This document shows, in pieces, positions 9,801 to 23,850 of a DNA stretch of 64,000 bases. This stretch comes from Dactylorhiza incarnata (lineage: Eukaryota; Streptophyta; Magnoliopsida; Asparagales; Orchidaceae), in NCBI GenBank assembly GCA_033032865.1, contig JAWHQI010000306.1:2356001-2420000 (forward strand), written 5' to 3'. Below the pieces are notes generated by a model that saw only the letters and a list, made by a program, of their open reading frames with translations, was not told the DNA's origin and made no database searches. Position numbers and translations under genes: made by a program. The first letter of the stretch is position 1. Every line of letters begins with the position of its first letter.

Positions 9801-12800
9801 CTATGATCTCTTGCCTTTGCTATTATATATATACATGTATATATACATATACATACATACACACACGTATATACATATACATTTTCCCCCTCAATACCAT
9901 GCCAATATCTATCATTGAACATTGTAACTTTTGCTTTGATCGTTACATGCTCAGCAAGACTTTTAGGTTTTCTTATAATTAATATATTCATCTTGGTGTC
10001 AATTTTCTCCACTCTTTCTTTTCTCATTAACTTTTTATACATCCTCATTCCACTACCAAATTTCTTATTGATAAACAATTTGTTTCTAGACTCTTAAAGC
10101 ATCTAATGCGATCTTCTTGACGAAATTAGCCATCTTAGCCCACATCAAATTTGGCTCAATTAAGGAACTTCAGTTTGCCTCCTTGTACTATATATCTTGA
10201 GAAGTTAACAACATCTTACCTTTCAAATGGTATGCTACTTTTATAGTTGTAGAGAGTAATTTTGTTGATTAAAATTTTGAAACTGATATTCTTCTGAGAT
10301 AATCGGTTAAGAGAGTTACTTCAAACATTAAAATTGTACTAATCTTGAAGTTGGTTGAAATGGTTAGTTAGAATATTAACATAAGGAAGTTCAGAAATTT
10401 ATCATCCATAAGGAGACTTGGTGCTAAAATATTTAGGCACAAAAATTTAATTAATGAAAAGAAGAAATGTCTTTTCAAACCTAAATAAATGTTAAATACT
10501 ATTGATTTCCAATGGTTATAAGGAAACTAACATTTTTACGAAGCAGATGGATATCCGTGCTCTTATGATAAAAAGATAGATTATTATCATTGAAGATAAA
10601 TTTTGCATTAGTTCAGGTGAAGACTATCAAAAAAAGATAAAAAAACATTGTAAGGTAGAGTTTAATGAAGAAATTGAGGAACAAGTTTCTTTAAAAGAAA
10701 AAATGATTAATTATGAAGTATATTATAGATTGATGAAATTGTAAAATGAAGTAATGTTAAAAAAGTAGATGCACAACTTTAGGTCTAAGATGGGGTACTA
10801 CTTAGATTTGGAGAGTTCTGAGATATATTGCAGTAATCTTGTAATGTTTTTTTTATCAAGAGCATGCCAAATAATCTGATAAAAATTACTTTGGTATTAG
10901 TTTAAACTTTAAAGAAATTACTAGATATTAAGAATTATGATGATTATGAGGCCAATTTTATGCAACACACACAATGGGAGAGGGAAATTAGACATAAGCT
11001 CAGACAAATCACCTTGGCACCAGAGAATCAGTTTTGTTTTACTTCTAGAAGATCTATTATGTTGGTAATTGCTGCAAGCGCAAGGCAATTAAAAAAATAG
11101 AGAACTCTGGAAATTTTTTCACATGGTGCTTATTGATTTTAAATGTGCTTACGATAGAATGATTTGGTGGCAATTGCGGAGAGGTGTTCATCGATGTATG
11201 AAGCTATTAAAGATATTGTTGGTGTCATTGACTATAAGAATCATTGTGTAGTGAAAAATAGTTTTCAATCACAATAAAATTTTATAAAGGATCAAAGGAT
11301 GTTCAAACAAAGCTTGTATCTATTTGGGCTTGTTTATGAAGGTTCTTACAATTGTTATTCAATGTTGGTTTTTTTGGTGTATACGATTTGTAGTTGATAA
11401 TATTTGGATGTGTGAGATCTATTCTGAAGTGAAAAACTACTAATTATTTAAGGACATTTTTAGAAGTAGCAATTTTAGTGAATGTGAAATAAATAAATCC
11501 TCAATCATTATTGTTGGAAGATTAAATGATGTTTAAGTGTAGAAGGTTTTAGTATTATATATCTATTATTTCAAAGAATAGGGTTACAAATGAGGACTTA
11601 ACTTCGAATTAAAATTAGATAATTAAAAAGTAAATTGCTTTAGAGTACTATTCATTATGATAATATTATTGTTATTTTGTTGTACATTTTTTAAAAATTG
11701 TGATTGGACCGACCTACTTCACTATTTGGTATGGAATAATAAAGTAGTCAGTGATATGCATACTAATATGTGTAAAGCTAGAAATGATAGAGTAAGAAAT
11801 GATATGTGGTTTAGAATATGATGTCATCTTCTTTTGAAGGCAAGGTAGTTGAAAGCAGACTTAAAATGGTTCGAGTATCTAAGACATTGTAAGATTGAAT
11901 ATGCACCTATAACATGAGTATATGGAATTATTGTGAAATTATGAGAAAAAGTAGCAGATCAAATAAAGTTCAGAAGTTATAATAAAATGTTGTTTAAAAA
12001 GAGCGGATCACTAAATGAGAATGAATGAAGGAGCTTTAACAAGTGGATCCTATATAATTTGGATAAAGCTAGTGACAGGGATGATGAAATTTTATATATC
12101 TATAAGTATTTATTTAGAATTCTGAGGATCTCTGGGAGTAGCATGATTCTTCAAGCTTTGGTCTAGGTTTGTTCTCATGAATTTCTCCTTCCATTTCCCC
12201 CTAACGATGTCTTGAAAATTTATTTTAATAGAAACCCTTCCTCTTAAAATGCAGTGTCATTTTATTTTCCAAATATCATTATGTTTCATTAGTTTTTATC
12301 CTCAGTTGTCAGTGAAATTCTTGGTGCAGGCTTCGATAAAAAAAATTGATGGAGCATCTGAGCAGGCAGTCAAAAGACATAAAATAGACATAGAAAGCGG
12401 TTCAGCAAAAGCTGCTGATTCCAAGTCAACTACTATTAGCAATCTAAAGGAATTCCAGGATCCTGGAAAGTCTCTAGAAAGGAGCACTTCAACAGAGATC
12501 ATTGTTTCACCAAGTTCAAAAGCATATCCAGGCACTATACACCAATCTTCTCAAATTGTAAAGCAAGCTACTCGTATACTAGCACCATATCCAAACAGAT
12601 TTAAGCTTGATAACCGTCCTATTTCGTTCAGAATTTTGCCTCCTTTACCCGCCAAACTTGCTAATGTAAGTCTACTTTCCTTTCATATGCAGATATTCTT
12701 TGTTAAGTTCGTTTCTTCTCGAATAAAAAATAGATATTTGTTCAACACATTCAATTTCTATATTTTTACTTCATAAACTTTATAAAATTTGAAAATGAAT

Positions 12801-15800
12801 TAATATAAGAAACAATCTTGTTTATTTCATTTTCAAGCTTTATAAAGTTCATATGATTCTTTTATTGGTTTTATGTTTTTTGTACAACACGTTTTTTCTC
12901 CTATTCAGTACCTTTCCGGATTAGTCAAACTTAAAAAATTTAGTACTTTACTGCCGAATTAGCAACCTGGATTAATATAAAGTGTAGATAGATCGAAATA
13001 ACAAATAATGGAATTGCACTACAAAACCACTTAAAAATATGGAACTTACAAAAAAATTTAAACAACAAAATATAAAGCGGGGTTAAAAAAGAGATTAAAA
13101 AGAGCACTACAATTGAAAAGTATCCAATTTTTATCATTTTTTTTTAATTAGGTTCGAACCAAAGATTCAGTTAGTATGATATGCAAAATGATTTTTTTCT
13201 ATCATTGGTCAAAGATTTCTATATGAAAATACGAATGGAGTTTGAAGAAGGGACCTCACTGTGCAACAAATAGAGGAGTATTTATTTAATCATTGAATTT
13301 GACCCCCTCCTTGTAAGATGTCAATAAAAAAAATGAAATGTTACTCAATCGAAGTCCCAATTTATCACCACACTTATATTGTAAATTTGCAGCTATAGAA
13401 TAACTATCATCATTACTATTTCTAACTAAAAAGGTATATCAAAGATCACACTCCAAATATTCCTGCTATCACATAAATAATTTAGACAGTGAATATTATT
13501 TGCTATAATTGCCCCAACTAGATATCTCTGCATCATATAGATGGTTCTTCACTTCCTCTAATATGTCTGTAGGAAATCACAAAAGCTTGTATATTTCTTG
13601 TATTGTATAAAAAAAGGAGAGTACATATTTATAGGAGAGAGAAGAGAGAGAGAAATCCTATACATAATGTGGGACTAAAAAATAAGAGAAGTAAATGGGC
13701 CACTAAATGGGCCCAACCTTATGGGCTATTTCAACACTCCCCCGCAAGCTGGAGCGTACAGATCGTATGCACCAAGCTTGGATAAGCATTGATAGAAGAG
13801 GGTACTTGACAGTGCCTTTGTGAGGACATCCGCAACTTGTTCAGTACCAGGGACATGTTTTAGCTCGATCTTCTTCATTTGTACTTTCTCCCGGATAAAG
13901 TGGCAATCGACCTCGATATGCTTGGTTCTTTCGTGGAAGACCGGGTTCTTGGCAATATGTATAGCAGCCTGACTGTCGCAGAGTAGAAGAGCAGGAGCAG
14001 GAAGTTTTATCCCAAGATCCGTGAGAAGACTTTCAAGCCAGGTAAGTTCAGAGACCACAGATGCCATTGCCCTGTATTCTGCTTCTGCTGAGGAGCGTGC
14101 AACCACTGCTTGTTTCTTGCTACGCCAGGTGATCAAATGTCCTCCGAAGTATGTACAGAAGCCACTGGTTGACCGACGATCATCCAGAGATCCGGCATAG
14201 TCAGCATCAGAGTATGCCACCAGTGTTGGAGTTGAGGATGAGGTCTTGTATACCAAGCCTTGACAAGGAGCAGCTTTCAGATATCGGAGAATCCGTTCCA
14301 CAGCCTGAAGATGAGAAGAACGAGGGGCGTGCATGTAACGGCTGACAATACCGACAGCAAATGAGATATCTGGTCTTGTAACAGTCAGATAGATCAATTT
14401 TCCTACCAGACGGCGATAGTACTCCGGGTTCTGGAGCAAGAGATCAGAGTCAGAGGACTGAGCACAAATCTTGTGATTTGCGTCCATTGGAGTGTTGATG
14501 GGTTTGCAGCCGGAGTAGCCTGCATCATGAAGAAGATCGAGGCAATACTTTCTCTGAGATAGAACAAGGCCATCTGGTCGCCTGGCTACCTCCAGGCCCA
14601 GGAAGTAATGAAGATTCCCCAGATCTTTTGTTTGGAACACGGAGCTGAGTTGTTGCTTGATTGCCTGAATTCCTTTTGAGTCGTTGCCTGTGATAATGGT
14701 ATCATCAACATAGACTAGAAGGAGAACAGTGCCTGTTGCCTGGTGGCGAGTAAACAGGGAGAAGTCAGCCGAGCTCCGAGTAAATCCTGCTTCACGAAGG
14801 ACCTTGCTGAGCTTGTCGAACCATGCTCGAGGAGACTGTTTGAGACCATAGAGAGACCGCAAAAGATGACAGACTTTCGGGGTCCGAGACTCCCCCGTGG
14901 TCTCAAACCCGGGCGGCTGCTGCATGTACACCGTTTCAGTAAGATCGCCGTTTAAGAAGGCATTCTTAATATCCAGTTGATGTAAGGGCCATTGGCGGTG
15001 CACAGCGACGGAGAGAAGAACCCGTACGGTGTTCAGTTTGGCGACGGGAGAGAAGGTTTCGTCGTAGTCCAAACCTTGTTGCTGGGTGTAGCCGCGAGCC
15101 ACCAAGCGAGCTTTTAAACGGTCAATGGTCCCATCCGTAGCGTGCTTGATGACAAAGACCCATTTGCAATCAACAATTTTCTGGCCAGGGGGAAGATCCA
15201 CCAGTTGCCAGGTCTGGTTTGCCCACAACGCAGCCATTTCTTCTTCCATGGCGGCACGCCAGCCAGGATGTTGAAGAGCCTCCTGCACAGAGTTAGGAAC
15301 TGCAACCGACGATAAAGAAGTGGCCAGAGTATGAAGTGGAGGGGAGAGACGATGCAGTGATACGTAGCTCGCCATTGGATGAGCGGTGGACTCTGTTACC
15401 GGATCAGCAGGACTTGGAGCACCAGAGGACGAGGACGACTGCGCAGGGGCAACGGGGCGGGAGTTGCGACGGGAATAGACCTGGATAAGGGGTGGCCGGC
15501 CGGGAGGCGGAGTAGGGATTGGTTCAGGGAGAGGTGTTGGAGGGGGTGTGTTAACCGGGAGGATGGGTCGCATGACAGGTTGTGGGAGAGTAGGTGATGT
15601 AGAATGTGTTGCTGGAGTGGGAAAGAATGGCAGGTCTTCCCGGAAGGTTACGTCAGCGGATACCGAAATTTTCCGAGTGAGAGGGGAATAGCAGACGTAG
15701 CCTTTCTGAGTATGGGAATAGCCAACAAACATTTGCTTAGTCGCTCTGGGATCGAGTTTGTCCGTAGATGGTCCCATGGAGTGAACGTAACACGTACACC

Positions 15801-18800
15801 CGAAGATTCGAGGTGTGAGAGGGAAGGCAGGAGTAGAGGGAAAGAGAAGACTGAACGGACTGTCATTGTTGAGTACGGAGGAGGGAAGGCGGTTGATAAT
15901 GAAGCAGGCGGTAGAGATCGCAAAGTTCCAATAGATCTTCGGAACGTTCATGTGAATCATGATCGAGCGGGCCATATCAAGGAGATGTCGGTTCTTTCGT
16001 TCGGCCACACCGTTTTGTTGAGGGGTGTAGGCACATGAGGTTTGATGAAGAATCCCGAATTCAGAGCATAAGCTCGAAAACTCATTTCCGGTGTATTCGC
16101 GAGCATTATCTGTGCGTAGCGTTTTGACGGTGGTGGAGAAGTGAGTGCGTGTTTCAAGGATAAATGCCTTAAACACACGAGGTAGTTCCGAGCGTTCGCG
16201 AAGTAAGTATAGCCATGTTGTGCGGGAGTAATCATCAATAAAGGTAATGAAATAACGGAATCCAGAGATACTACAAATTTTATAGGGTCCCCAGATATCT
16301 GAATGAATCAGATCAAAAGGAGCGGAGCTCCGAGTACAATTTGCAGGAAAAGATGAACGCGGCTGTTTGCCGAAAATACATGATTCACATTGAAATGCAG
16401 GAAAAGATACATCGGGTAGTGCCTTCTTGAGGATGGGGAGGGGAGCATGGCCGAGACGCTGATGCCAGTCAGCAGAGGAGACAGAGGCGAGGATGGTGGG
16501 AGAATCGTCGAGAAGGTAGAGCCCGTTGCGCAGCTGCCCTTTACCAATGGTAGTCCCCGTCCGTCGATCCTGTATCAGAAAAGAAGAACGTGAAAAAATG
16601 ACAGAGCAATCCAAATCAGTAGTTAGACGGCTAACAGAGAGTAAGTTAAACGGGGAGCCCGGAACATGGAGTGCCGAGCGGAGAGAGATGGATGGGCTGA
16701 CAGATAAGTCAGCTGAGCCGGACACAGAGACAGTTGCTCCGTTGGCCACAGTGATATACTTTGGATGGGGAGCACCCGAATATGTTGGAGGCGGAAGAGA
16801 GGTGATATGATGAGTGGCACCCGAATCCACGATCCAGCGAGGACTAGTGGAGAGACAAACGATACCTGGGCTGGATACGGAGGCGACTGAGGCAGGTGGA
16901 GTCATCATCCCTTGGAGTTGCTGGAACTGTAGGCGGAGTGCCTCAAGATCGGCGCGAGAGACCGAGGAGCTCTCTTCAACGACTGCTGCAGTCGGTCGTG
17001 GAGGAGGAGGATTGCCCGTCTTCCGAAAGCAGGTGGACTCATAATGGCCATCACGACCACAGAAGGAGCACTTCGGCCGTCCTCGTCCACCACGGCCCCT
17101 TCCACGGTAGGCAGACCGACCTCCTCGGCTAGAAGGAGGAGGAAACGAAGGAGCAGGGACATTTTGGAGAAGAGCCGGTGAGGGAGGAGCAAGAGCCTCC
17201 GGAGGTTGAGGCGAGGAGTTCGCAGATGAGCCCATTAGAGAGAGCGGCGGTCTGAAGAGAAGAGAGCAAGCCGGCCGGAGATCGCTGGAGGGAGATCGCT
17301 GGTAGAGGCAGCGGCAGGGAGAAGATCGCTGCCGAGAGAGCGGGCTGCTGGAGACCGTAGAGGAGATCGAGGAAGAGAGACCGTTGGAGATCGCTGTGGA
17401 GGATTCCAAGGGATCGCTGCTGCTTGCTGCGGAGAGACCGGTGCGGGAGATCGCTGCCGCTGGCGAGATGAGCTCGCAGAAGAATTACTGTCGGTCTGCT
17501 GGTAGGAGATCGCGCAAGATGAGGTCGGCAGATCGCAAAACAGGCCGTGGATGCTGCGGTCTGCTGCTGAGGAGGAGATCGCGCGAGCGGCGAGACTGGA
17601 GAAGCGGCGAACTGGCGGCCTGCGGGATGAGACCGGCGGCCTGAGAACTGCTGCTTGGAGGTCGCTGTCGACAGAGAGCTGCGGCTAGAGATCGGCAGAT
17701 GCGGCTGCTGAGAGATGAGACCGCAGAGGCGTGATCGGCAGAGACGAGACGAGATCGGCGGAGGAGTAATGTTCTTGCACGAGACCGCTGCGATATTGAG
17801 ATGGGGCTTGAGATGAGCGCGTAGAGGAGACGCGCTGAGGAAGATCGCGGAAGACGCGGGCGGTGTGAGAGAGACTGCTGGAGAGGCGAATGGTCTGGCG
17901 AGCTCGCTGGACTGCAGAGGAAGATGCGGGACCCACGCGGCAGAAGGAGAAGCTATAAAAGCCCAGCAGAGGGGAAGCGTGGGAGGCGGGGAAGTAGCGG
18001 GAAGCAGTGGCAATAAGAGCGGTCTCAGGAAATGAGACCGCCAGAAGGTGTTTTCGGGAGGGTGGGCGGTCAAAAGATGGGAGACCGGAAAAATTGGGAA
18101 CCTAGCTCTGATACCATGTAGGAAATCGCAAAAGCTTGTATATTTCTTGTATTGTATACAAAAAGGAGAGTACATATTTATAGGAGACAGAAGAGAGAGA
18201 GAAATCCTATACACAATGTGGGACTAAAAAATAAGAGAAGTAAATGGGCCACTAAATGGGCCCAACCTTATGGGCTATTTCAACAATGTCCAAAAGCATC
18301 CGTATCAATACCAACCTTTGATTTTCTTGGTCCTTTTATACGGGCACGGGCGATCCCGTCCCTGGTCAGCGTTTTGCACGTGCCTATACACGACGGGCAT
18401 GCGGCCCAGGGGCGACTGATACGTGCTTTTTATATACTGTTTTCACCCAGCGTTCTCTTTCATTTTCATCCATTCTGGTGCCAGATTTGTGTGATTAAGG
18501 CCCAATTCATGATAAATTGTTGCCTGTGACTGTTTGGATGAATTCTTCTAGCAGGTGTGAATTTTTGGCCATTTACAAGGGATTTGATGTCAAATTGACT
18601 TGTGCACGCATGTGCTGAATTTACGCACGTGCGTGCGTCCAATCCTCTTGTTGACGAACCATCTCGTTGATGTTGCGCGTGCGTGCACGACTATTGCGCG
18701 TGCGTCTTTTTGTAGTTCATTTTTACCTCACGCACGAGCGTGCGTTTCGCAGCGCACGTGCGTGCGCCCTGTTTTTTCTATAAAACGTTGTTCGCGATTT

Positions 18801-21800
18801 CAGAAAAGGAACCGAAGACGCCCAATCCAGTCCTCCATTTTCAGCAGTTTTGAGCCTAGAGCTCTAAGGTTTCATCTCTAGGTCTTCTCCAACCTCCCCA
18901 AGCATTCCAAAGGCGTAGAAGGTGTTTTGCAAGCTTCCGTTCGAGCTCGAAGGAGGAGCACTTAGCATTGAGGTGAAAGCAACCCGGGATAAGACGCGTT
19001 AGGAGATGGTGACATCCACTCCCATATCGTGGACGAGGCCAAGGATGAAGCGGAAGAGCTGTTGGACCAAGCTGAGCTCCCATACGTATCCGAGGAGACT
19101 AGACTTCCGTTCCCTCTGTGATAAGGATTGGTAACTTGTATCTCTCCTCTCTCATTTGAAATACTTGTAAGCATATTGTAATATACTCTAAAGCTTATAC
19201 ATACCATGACCATTGGGTGTAGTCGTTCATAGATATATTTTCTATTGTGGAGGGTTTGGATGAGATTGGTTGTGTTCTTATTGTTGATGCTTGTGTTGTG
19301 TTTGTGCTAGTGAGAGCGTGAGTGAGTTGGCCTTTGCATTTGCAAGGCGCAACGTGCGATACAATGCTTACGACCCATGGTAGTGCGAAGTGGAGGAAGG
19401 CGACCCGTGGAGGTGCGAAGCGGTGCTTGCGATCCACATTGTTAATTTGTTTTTTTTTCTTCTTGTTTCCGTTTCGTTACTAAAACCAAAACCCCGTTAA
19501 CACTGACTCTAAAAGACTTCCATCTCAAGTGTTTCTCCAATGAAAACTCCACCCTGCCGTGTTCCACGAGATTCGATACTCGGGGATTTATTCCCGTTTT
19601 ATTATTACTTGACAATGACCGGTTCACTGCCGCGAGTGTGTATTCAAAGTGCATCACGTTTTTGGCGTCGTTGCCGGGGAACACTGCAAGTGTGAATTTC
19701 TTTACGAGAAAGGTTTCAAATTGAAGTCTTTTTACATCTGTTAATAACATTTCTTTTGGATTTAATTTTTGTTGATTTGTTTTAATTCTTGTACATCTGT
19801 TTCTATTGTTTGCATTTGATTCAAATTATGCTATCATTTATAGATATTTCTATATTGACTTCTTAGAATTAGTCGTGTTGAATCCTATTCCACACCATGA
19901 TATGCACTCCAAAGTGTAAATAGTGCGGAAGTCTTTTTCATTGCAGTGAGGTGTGCGAGAAGAGAAATTTGTGTGCGCTTAACTCCTATGCACATGTTGC
20001 CCCATGGCAGGCACCGCATCAACCCGGAATTTGGAACCCTTCCATGTCCAAACCTCTGGGTAAGCGGTGCTTATTTTGTTAAAAACACAGATCATGTGAT
20101 GATGGAATGCGAAAAATGGAATTTGCAAATGGAGGAAGAAGATAAGCCTGTGCTTATGTTCACACCTTCTCTTCCATCTTTCACATCTCCTTCGGCCGCC
20201 GACGATGTATGCATTACTGTCCATGGTTCTCTTGGGAGTTCATTGGAAACATCGACGAGCGGGTCCATTGATCCATGTAATGACAGAGTGGAGCATTTTA
20301 CTCTTCCTGTCTCCCCACCTCTTTTGGATTCTACCATGGAGGATAAAATTTTTAAATCTCTTGTAAATCCTCCAAATTCTTTGAATGTTAATAAGCATGT
20401 ATCTATTTTTCTTTGGATGAGTTTGAATTGGAGGATGATTCAGACGAGGATATGCCCCCTTTAATGTGCACTAAACGTGGGGACAAGGGCATATCACCGC
20501 CGTGTGTCTATTGAACAAGTCAACTCCTTGGATTAAGATTTTGGGATTGGACCGGCCATATGTCAGTAAGTCTACTCCCTGTACGTTTCCAAGTGCAAGG
20601 GAAGAGCCTGAAATGGTGAGATCCTCCAAAATCTGCTCATCTGAGCGGGATTTGTTCACGACTGCACACGTCACTATGCCCTTTGTCGTGCAAAACGATG
20701 CAACCACCAGTGAAGGGGAGGCCTCCCCTCTGCTTGTGGAAGCCCCTTTTTATCCCATCTCTAGTGTCGTGGGCTCCTTCTCCGAGCTTCCCTCCGCAAT
20801 TCCCCTCACCATCTTTGTTTCAGACACGCCTGTCTTGGAAACGACCCCATTGCAGGATTACCCGCCTTTATCATGCAGGGTGCAAGAAGAAGCAGCCACC
20901 AGTGAAGGAGGAATTCCCTCTTCATTAGTGCAAGCCTCCCCCTCCACCATCCATGATTTGGGTAATCCTATAGTGATGAAGGATTCCTCCTCCCCTCTTG
21001 TTATTATCACTCCATATCTACTCGCCGGGGAGGATTTGGTTAGTGATAACAATTACATTTTTATTTCTGACAACGATGAGATGGAGCCGTCTTCTTCCAC
21101 AACTCCTCATCATAGTCAAAATTTTGTTTTCTGACTTTGCTGCTTCCCCTGTGCAGGAGGAGGTAAAGGAGCATGAGACCCCTTTTGCTCCTGAGCCTTT
21201 CTTTTTGTAGGAGTGTAGTAGCATTCTGATGGACCAGACCGTCAACAGTAACTCAACCCGTGGAGGGGAGTTTTCTCCTTCACCCGTTTACATTTTGTAT
21301 CATCTACCTGCAAAATGCAGGTATTATTATTCAGGTAGAGGGGTAACTGTCCTATCTCTGTATCGGTACCTGTTATCGACACGGATACTAAGAGAGTTAC
21401 TTGTACATTTCATGTTCTCTACACCAATAAGTTAATAAGCTCTTCGTGCTCAAATAAGTCCTGCTGGGAGACAATAACCTCAGTAGTTATCTTTTATGTT
21501 TTATTTCTTGCTTTGCAATTTTTAATTTTATTTGTTAATTAGCAGAATTGTCATCATGTTATTTGAGCCATACAATTTAGATTTCGCATTATGTAGGATA
21601 TCCTGGTATCTTGTTTTGCCGCTGCTGCTCTGGGGACCTTTAAGTGGGCCTTTGAATTTTCTGCTATGGCGCACACACGCGCGAAAATTTCGCACGCGCG
21701 TGCAAAAATTTCTCGCACACACGCTATTATGGACTGCACCCACGTGCACCCTAGAAATATTAGGCCGACCAAAAGCCTCTCTTGCCATTTCGCGTTTTGG

Positions 21801-23819
21801 ACATTTCGCTCTCGCCGCCGCTCCCTCGCATGTGCGTGCGCCGGTCCTCTTCCTCCGCTCCGGTGGCCATTTCTCAAGTCCTTGGTGACCGCGGTGCCGC
21901 CTCCTTCCTTCTCCGGTGGGTAATCCCTAACCCTCTCTTGTTTTTGAAATTGAAGGTTTAGTGCGTATCTTCCTCCTCTTCCTTGAAATTTGTTTGATTT
22001 TCAAAATGAAGAAGATCTTTTCAAGGAAGAAGGGAGTTGCCTCTAAGCGACCGCGGTTGGAGCCGAGTCTTCGTCACGCGATGAGGATGCGGCTAGGTCG
22101 GCCATGCTAACTTTTGATGACCCCATAATGCACAAGCGCTTCTATGCTCTCGGTAATCGGGAGTTCGTTGGCCCCCGCTACATCGGGTGGAAGGTCTTTC
22201 GAGCTCTCCCATTACAGCCACAGGTACAAGCTTTGGTCATGCATAGTGGGTGGAATGGGCTGTTTAGCATTGTCGAGCCCGGCTATTCCGAGCTGACACG
22301 CCCCCACCCGATGTCAATCCGGAGTTCCTCTGGTCAATCCGGCTCGATCCATCGTATACGGAAAACCCTCACGCCCCCACAATTTCATTCTGCATCATGG
22401 GAGTGCCATATACCTTGAGTGTTGCTGAGTTCACTAGGCACTTAGGCCTCTACCCCCCCGAGTTAATTAACACAGTTGGGTTTATGGTTTTACCTAGTGG
22501 TTTCCCTGATGGTGTCTCCCACCCCGCTTACTGGCGTGAGATCACTGGAGGGGAAGAGGAGTATGAAGCCTGGCGGGCCAGGGCCACCCTTCTTGTGCGA
22601 CACAAGCTTCGTTACGTGCATCATATCCTGAGCCACAGTATAGCCGCGAGGGGCATGAGCACCCACATTGTCGGCCGACTGGACTTGTTGTACCTGTACA
22701 ACATGGATCGCCGCGTTCCGCTCAATTTTGGCGCATTGGTCGCGCAGTTCCTACTTCACCAGGCGACAGGCACGCACGTGAAGATCGCCGATTCGCATTT
22801 CATCACTAGGTTGGCACGCTCGATGGGTCTGTGGGAGACGCTCCTGGACATGCAGGTTATGTGCACCCCCTCGATCGTGAACCTTCGCACTTTGGTCGCC
22901 ACGAGAATGATCCGACGAGTCACCCATGGTGGCAACGTTGGGTATGTTCTCGTGGACACCCAGGATGCGGACGCTCCTGGTCGGGGTGGTGACGAGATTG
23001 TGGAGCACATGGAGCAGGTGGAGCCAGACGTGCCACCCCAGTTTTCAGCGGAGTAGCAACATGCATTTGGTGTCGAGGCAGTCATGGAGGAGAGAGCTCA
23101 ACATGAGGAGTATTTTTGTGGGCGGCGGTCTTTCCGAGATGTGTTCCTGGATGCCACAACGCAGCTCGACTATCTGGGTACGCAGATGGGAGAGATGTCA
23201 CTTTATATGCATCACCTGGGAGCATTTCTTGGGATGCCCCCTGACTGGGCCCCCGGGAGCAGTCACCCTCCTGAAGACCCAGACAGTGGTGGTCCCCCTG
23301 GTTTCTCTTGACGACCTCATCTGTCAGCTTTCTGTTATCCTTGTTTGTTTCGGTACTTGTTTTTGATACTCTTTCTATGATGATCTTTCATGATGCTGGA
23401 GTGTACTTTGTTTGACTATCTATTTTCCTGTTGATGCTAGTTGGCACTTTTTCTTTTCTTATTTTACGAGTGTATCTGTTTTTCTTTTCTATCTAATTAA
23501 TTATAGTGTGTTTAGTTATTTTTAGTGCTTCGTAGATCTTGATAGCTTAGTTTTGTATACATTAGTGTTGTTACTAATCTGCAGTGTAGTTCTTTATTTT
23601 TATTTTTATTCCCTTTGCGGGTTTCCGGTGAAATCGCGGATCTTCTTTAGTCGAGTCGGGACCGGGAGCAAAATTCAGATTCAGATTTGGTCACTTCCGG
23701 AATGCCCCATTCTCTGACATTGGGTTACACATTCCTATCCCGCTTTATTTTCCCTGCATTCCTCATGTTCATTCGCATATATATATTTGCATTCAGGACA
23801 ATGCATTATTTAAGTTTGT

Positions 23820-23850
<31 letters not shown>

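Larger units (their letters stand above)
8455..12329 (+). other. Intron 3.9 kb with MITE-like and LINE relics
   Basis: GT-AG intron between the RRM1/coiled-coil exon and the next exon. It contains a MITE-like insertion (about 8917-9428), a diverged 0.1-kb tandem duplication (9534-9735), a TA/CA microsatellite (9822-9880) and a decayed LINE (about 10980-11935). The rest is AT-rich with no coding signal. Confidence 0.75.
13568..18285 (-). mobile_element. Complete Ty1/copia element, copy 1
   Basis: LTRs 13568-13736 and 18117-18285 are 169 bp each, begin TGTAGGAAAT and end TTTCAACA, and differ at about four positions. Flanking target duplications are identical: atgtc at 13563-13567 and 18286-18290. 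A primer-binding site for initiator tRNA-Met lies next to the 5' LTR (18105-18116) and a purine tract GCGGGGGAG (minus) abuts the 3' LTR at 13737-13745. One 1227-codon polyprotein is open. It is inserted antisense in the intron of the zinc-finger gene. A canonical Gag capsid domain is absent (see leader entry). With an open pol and nearly identical LTRs it is young. Confidence 0.95.

Noticed and set aside
17129..18214. 361-codon minus-strand ORF upstream of copia copy 1
   Set aside because: It starts inside the LTR, is low complexity and has no Gag motif. I describe it as part of the leader rather than a gene.
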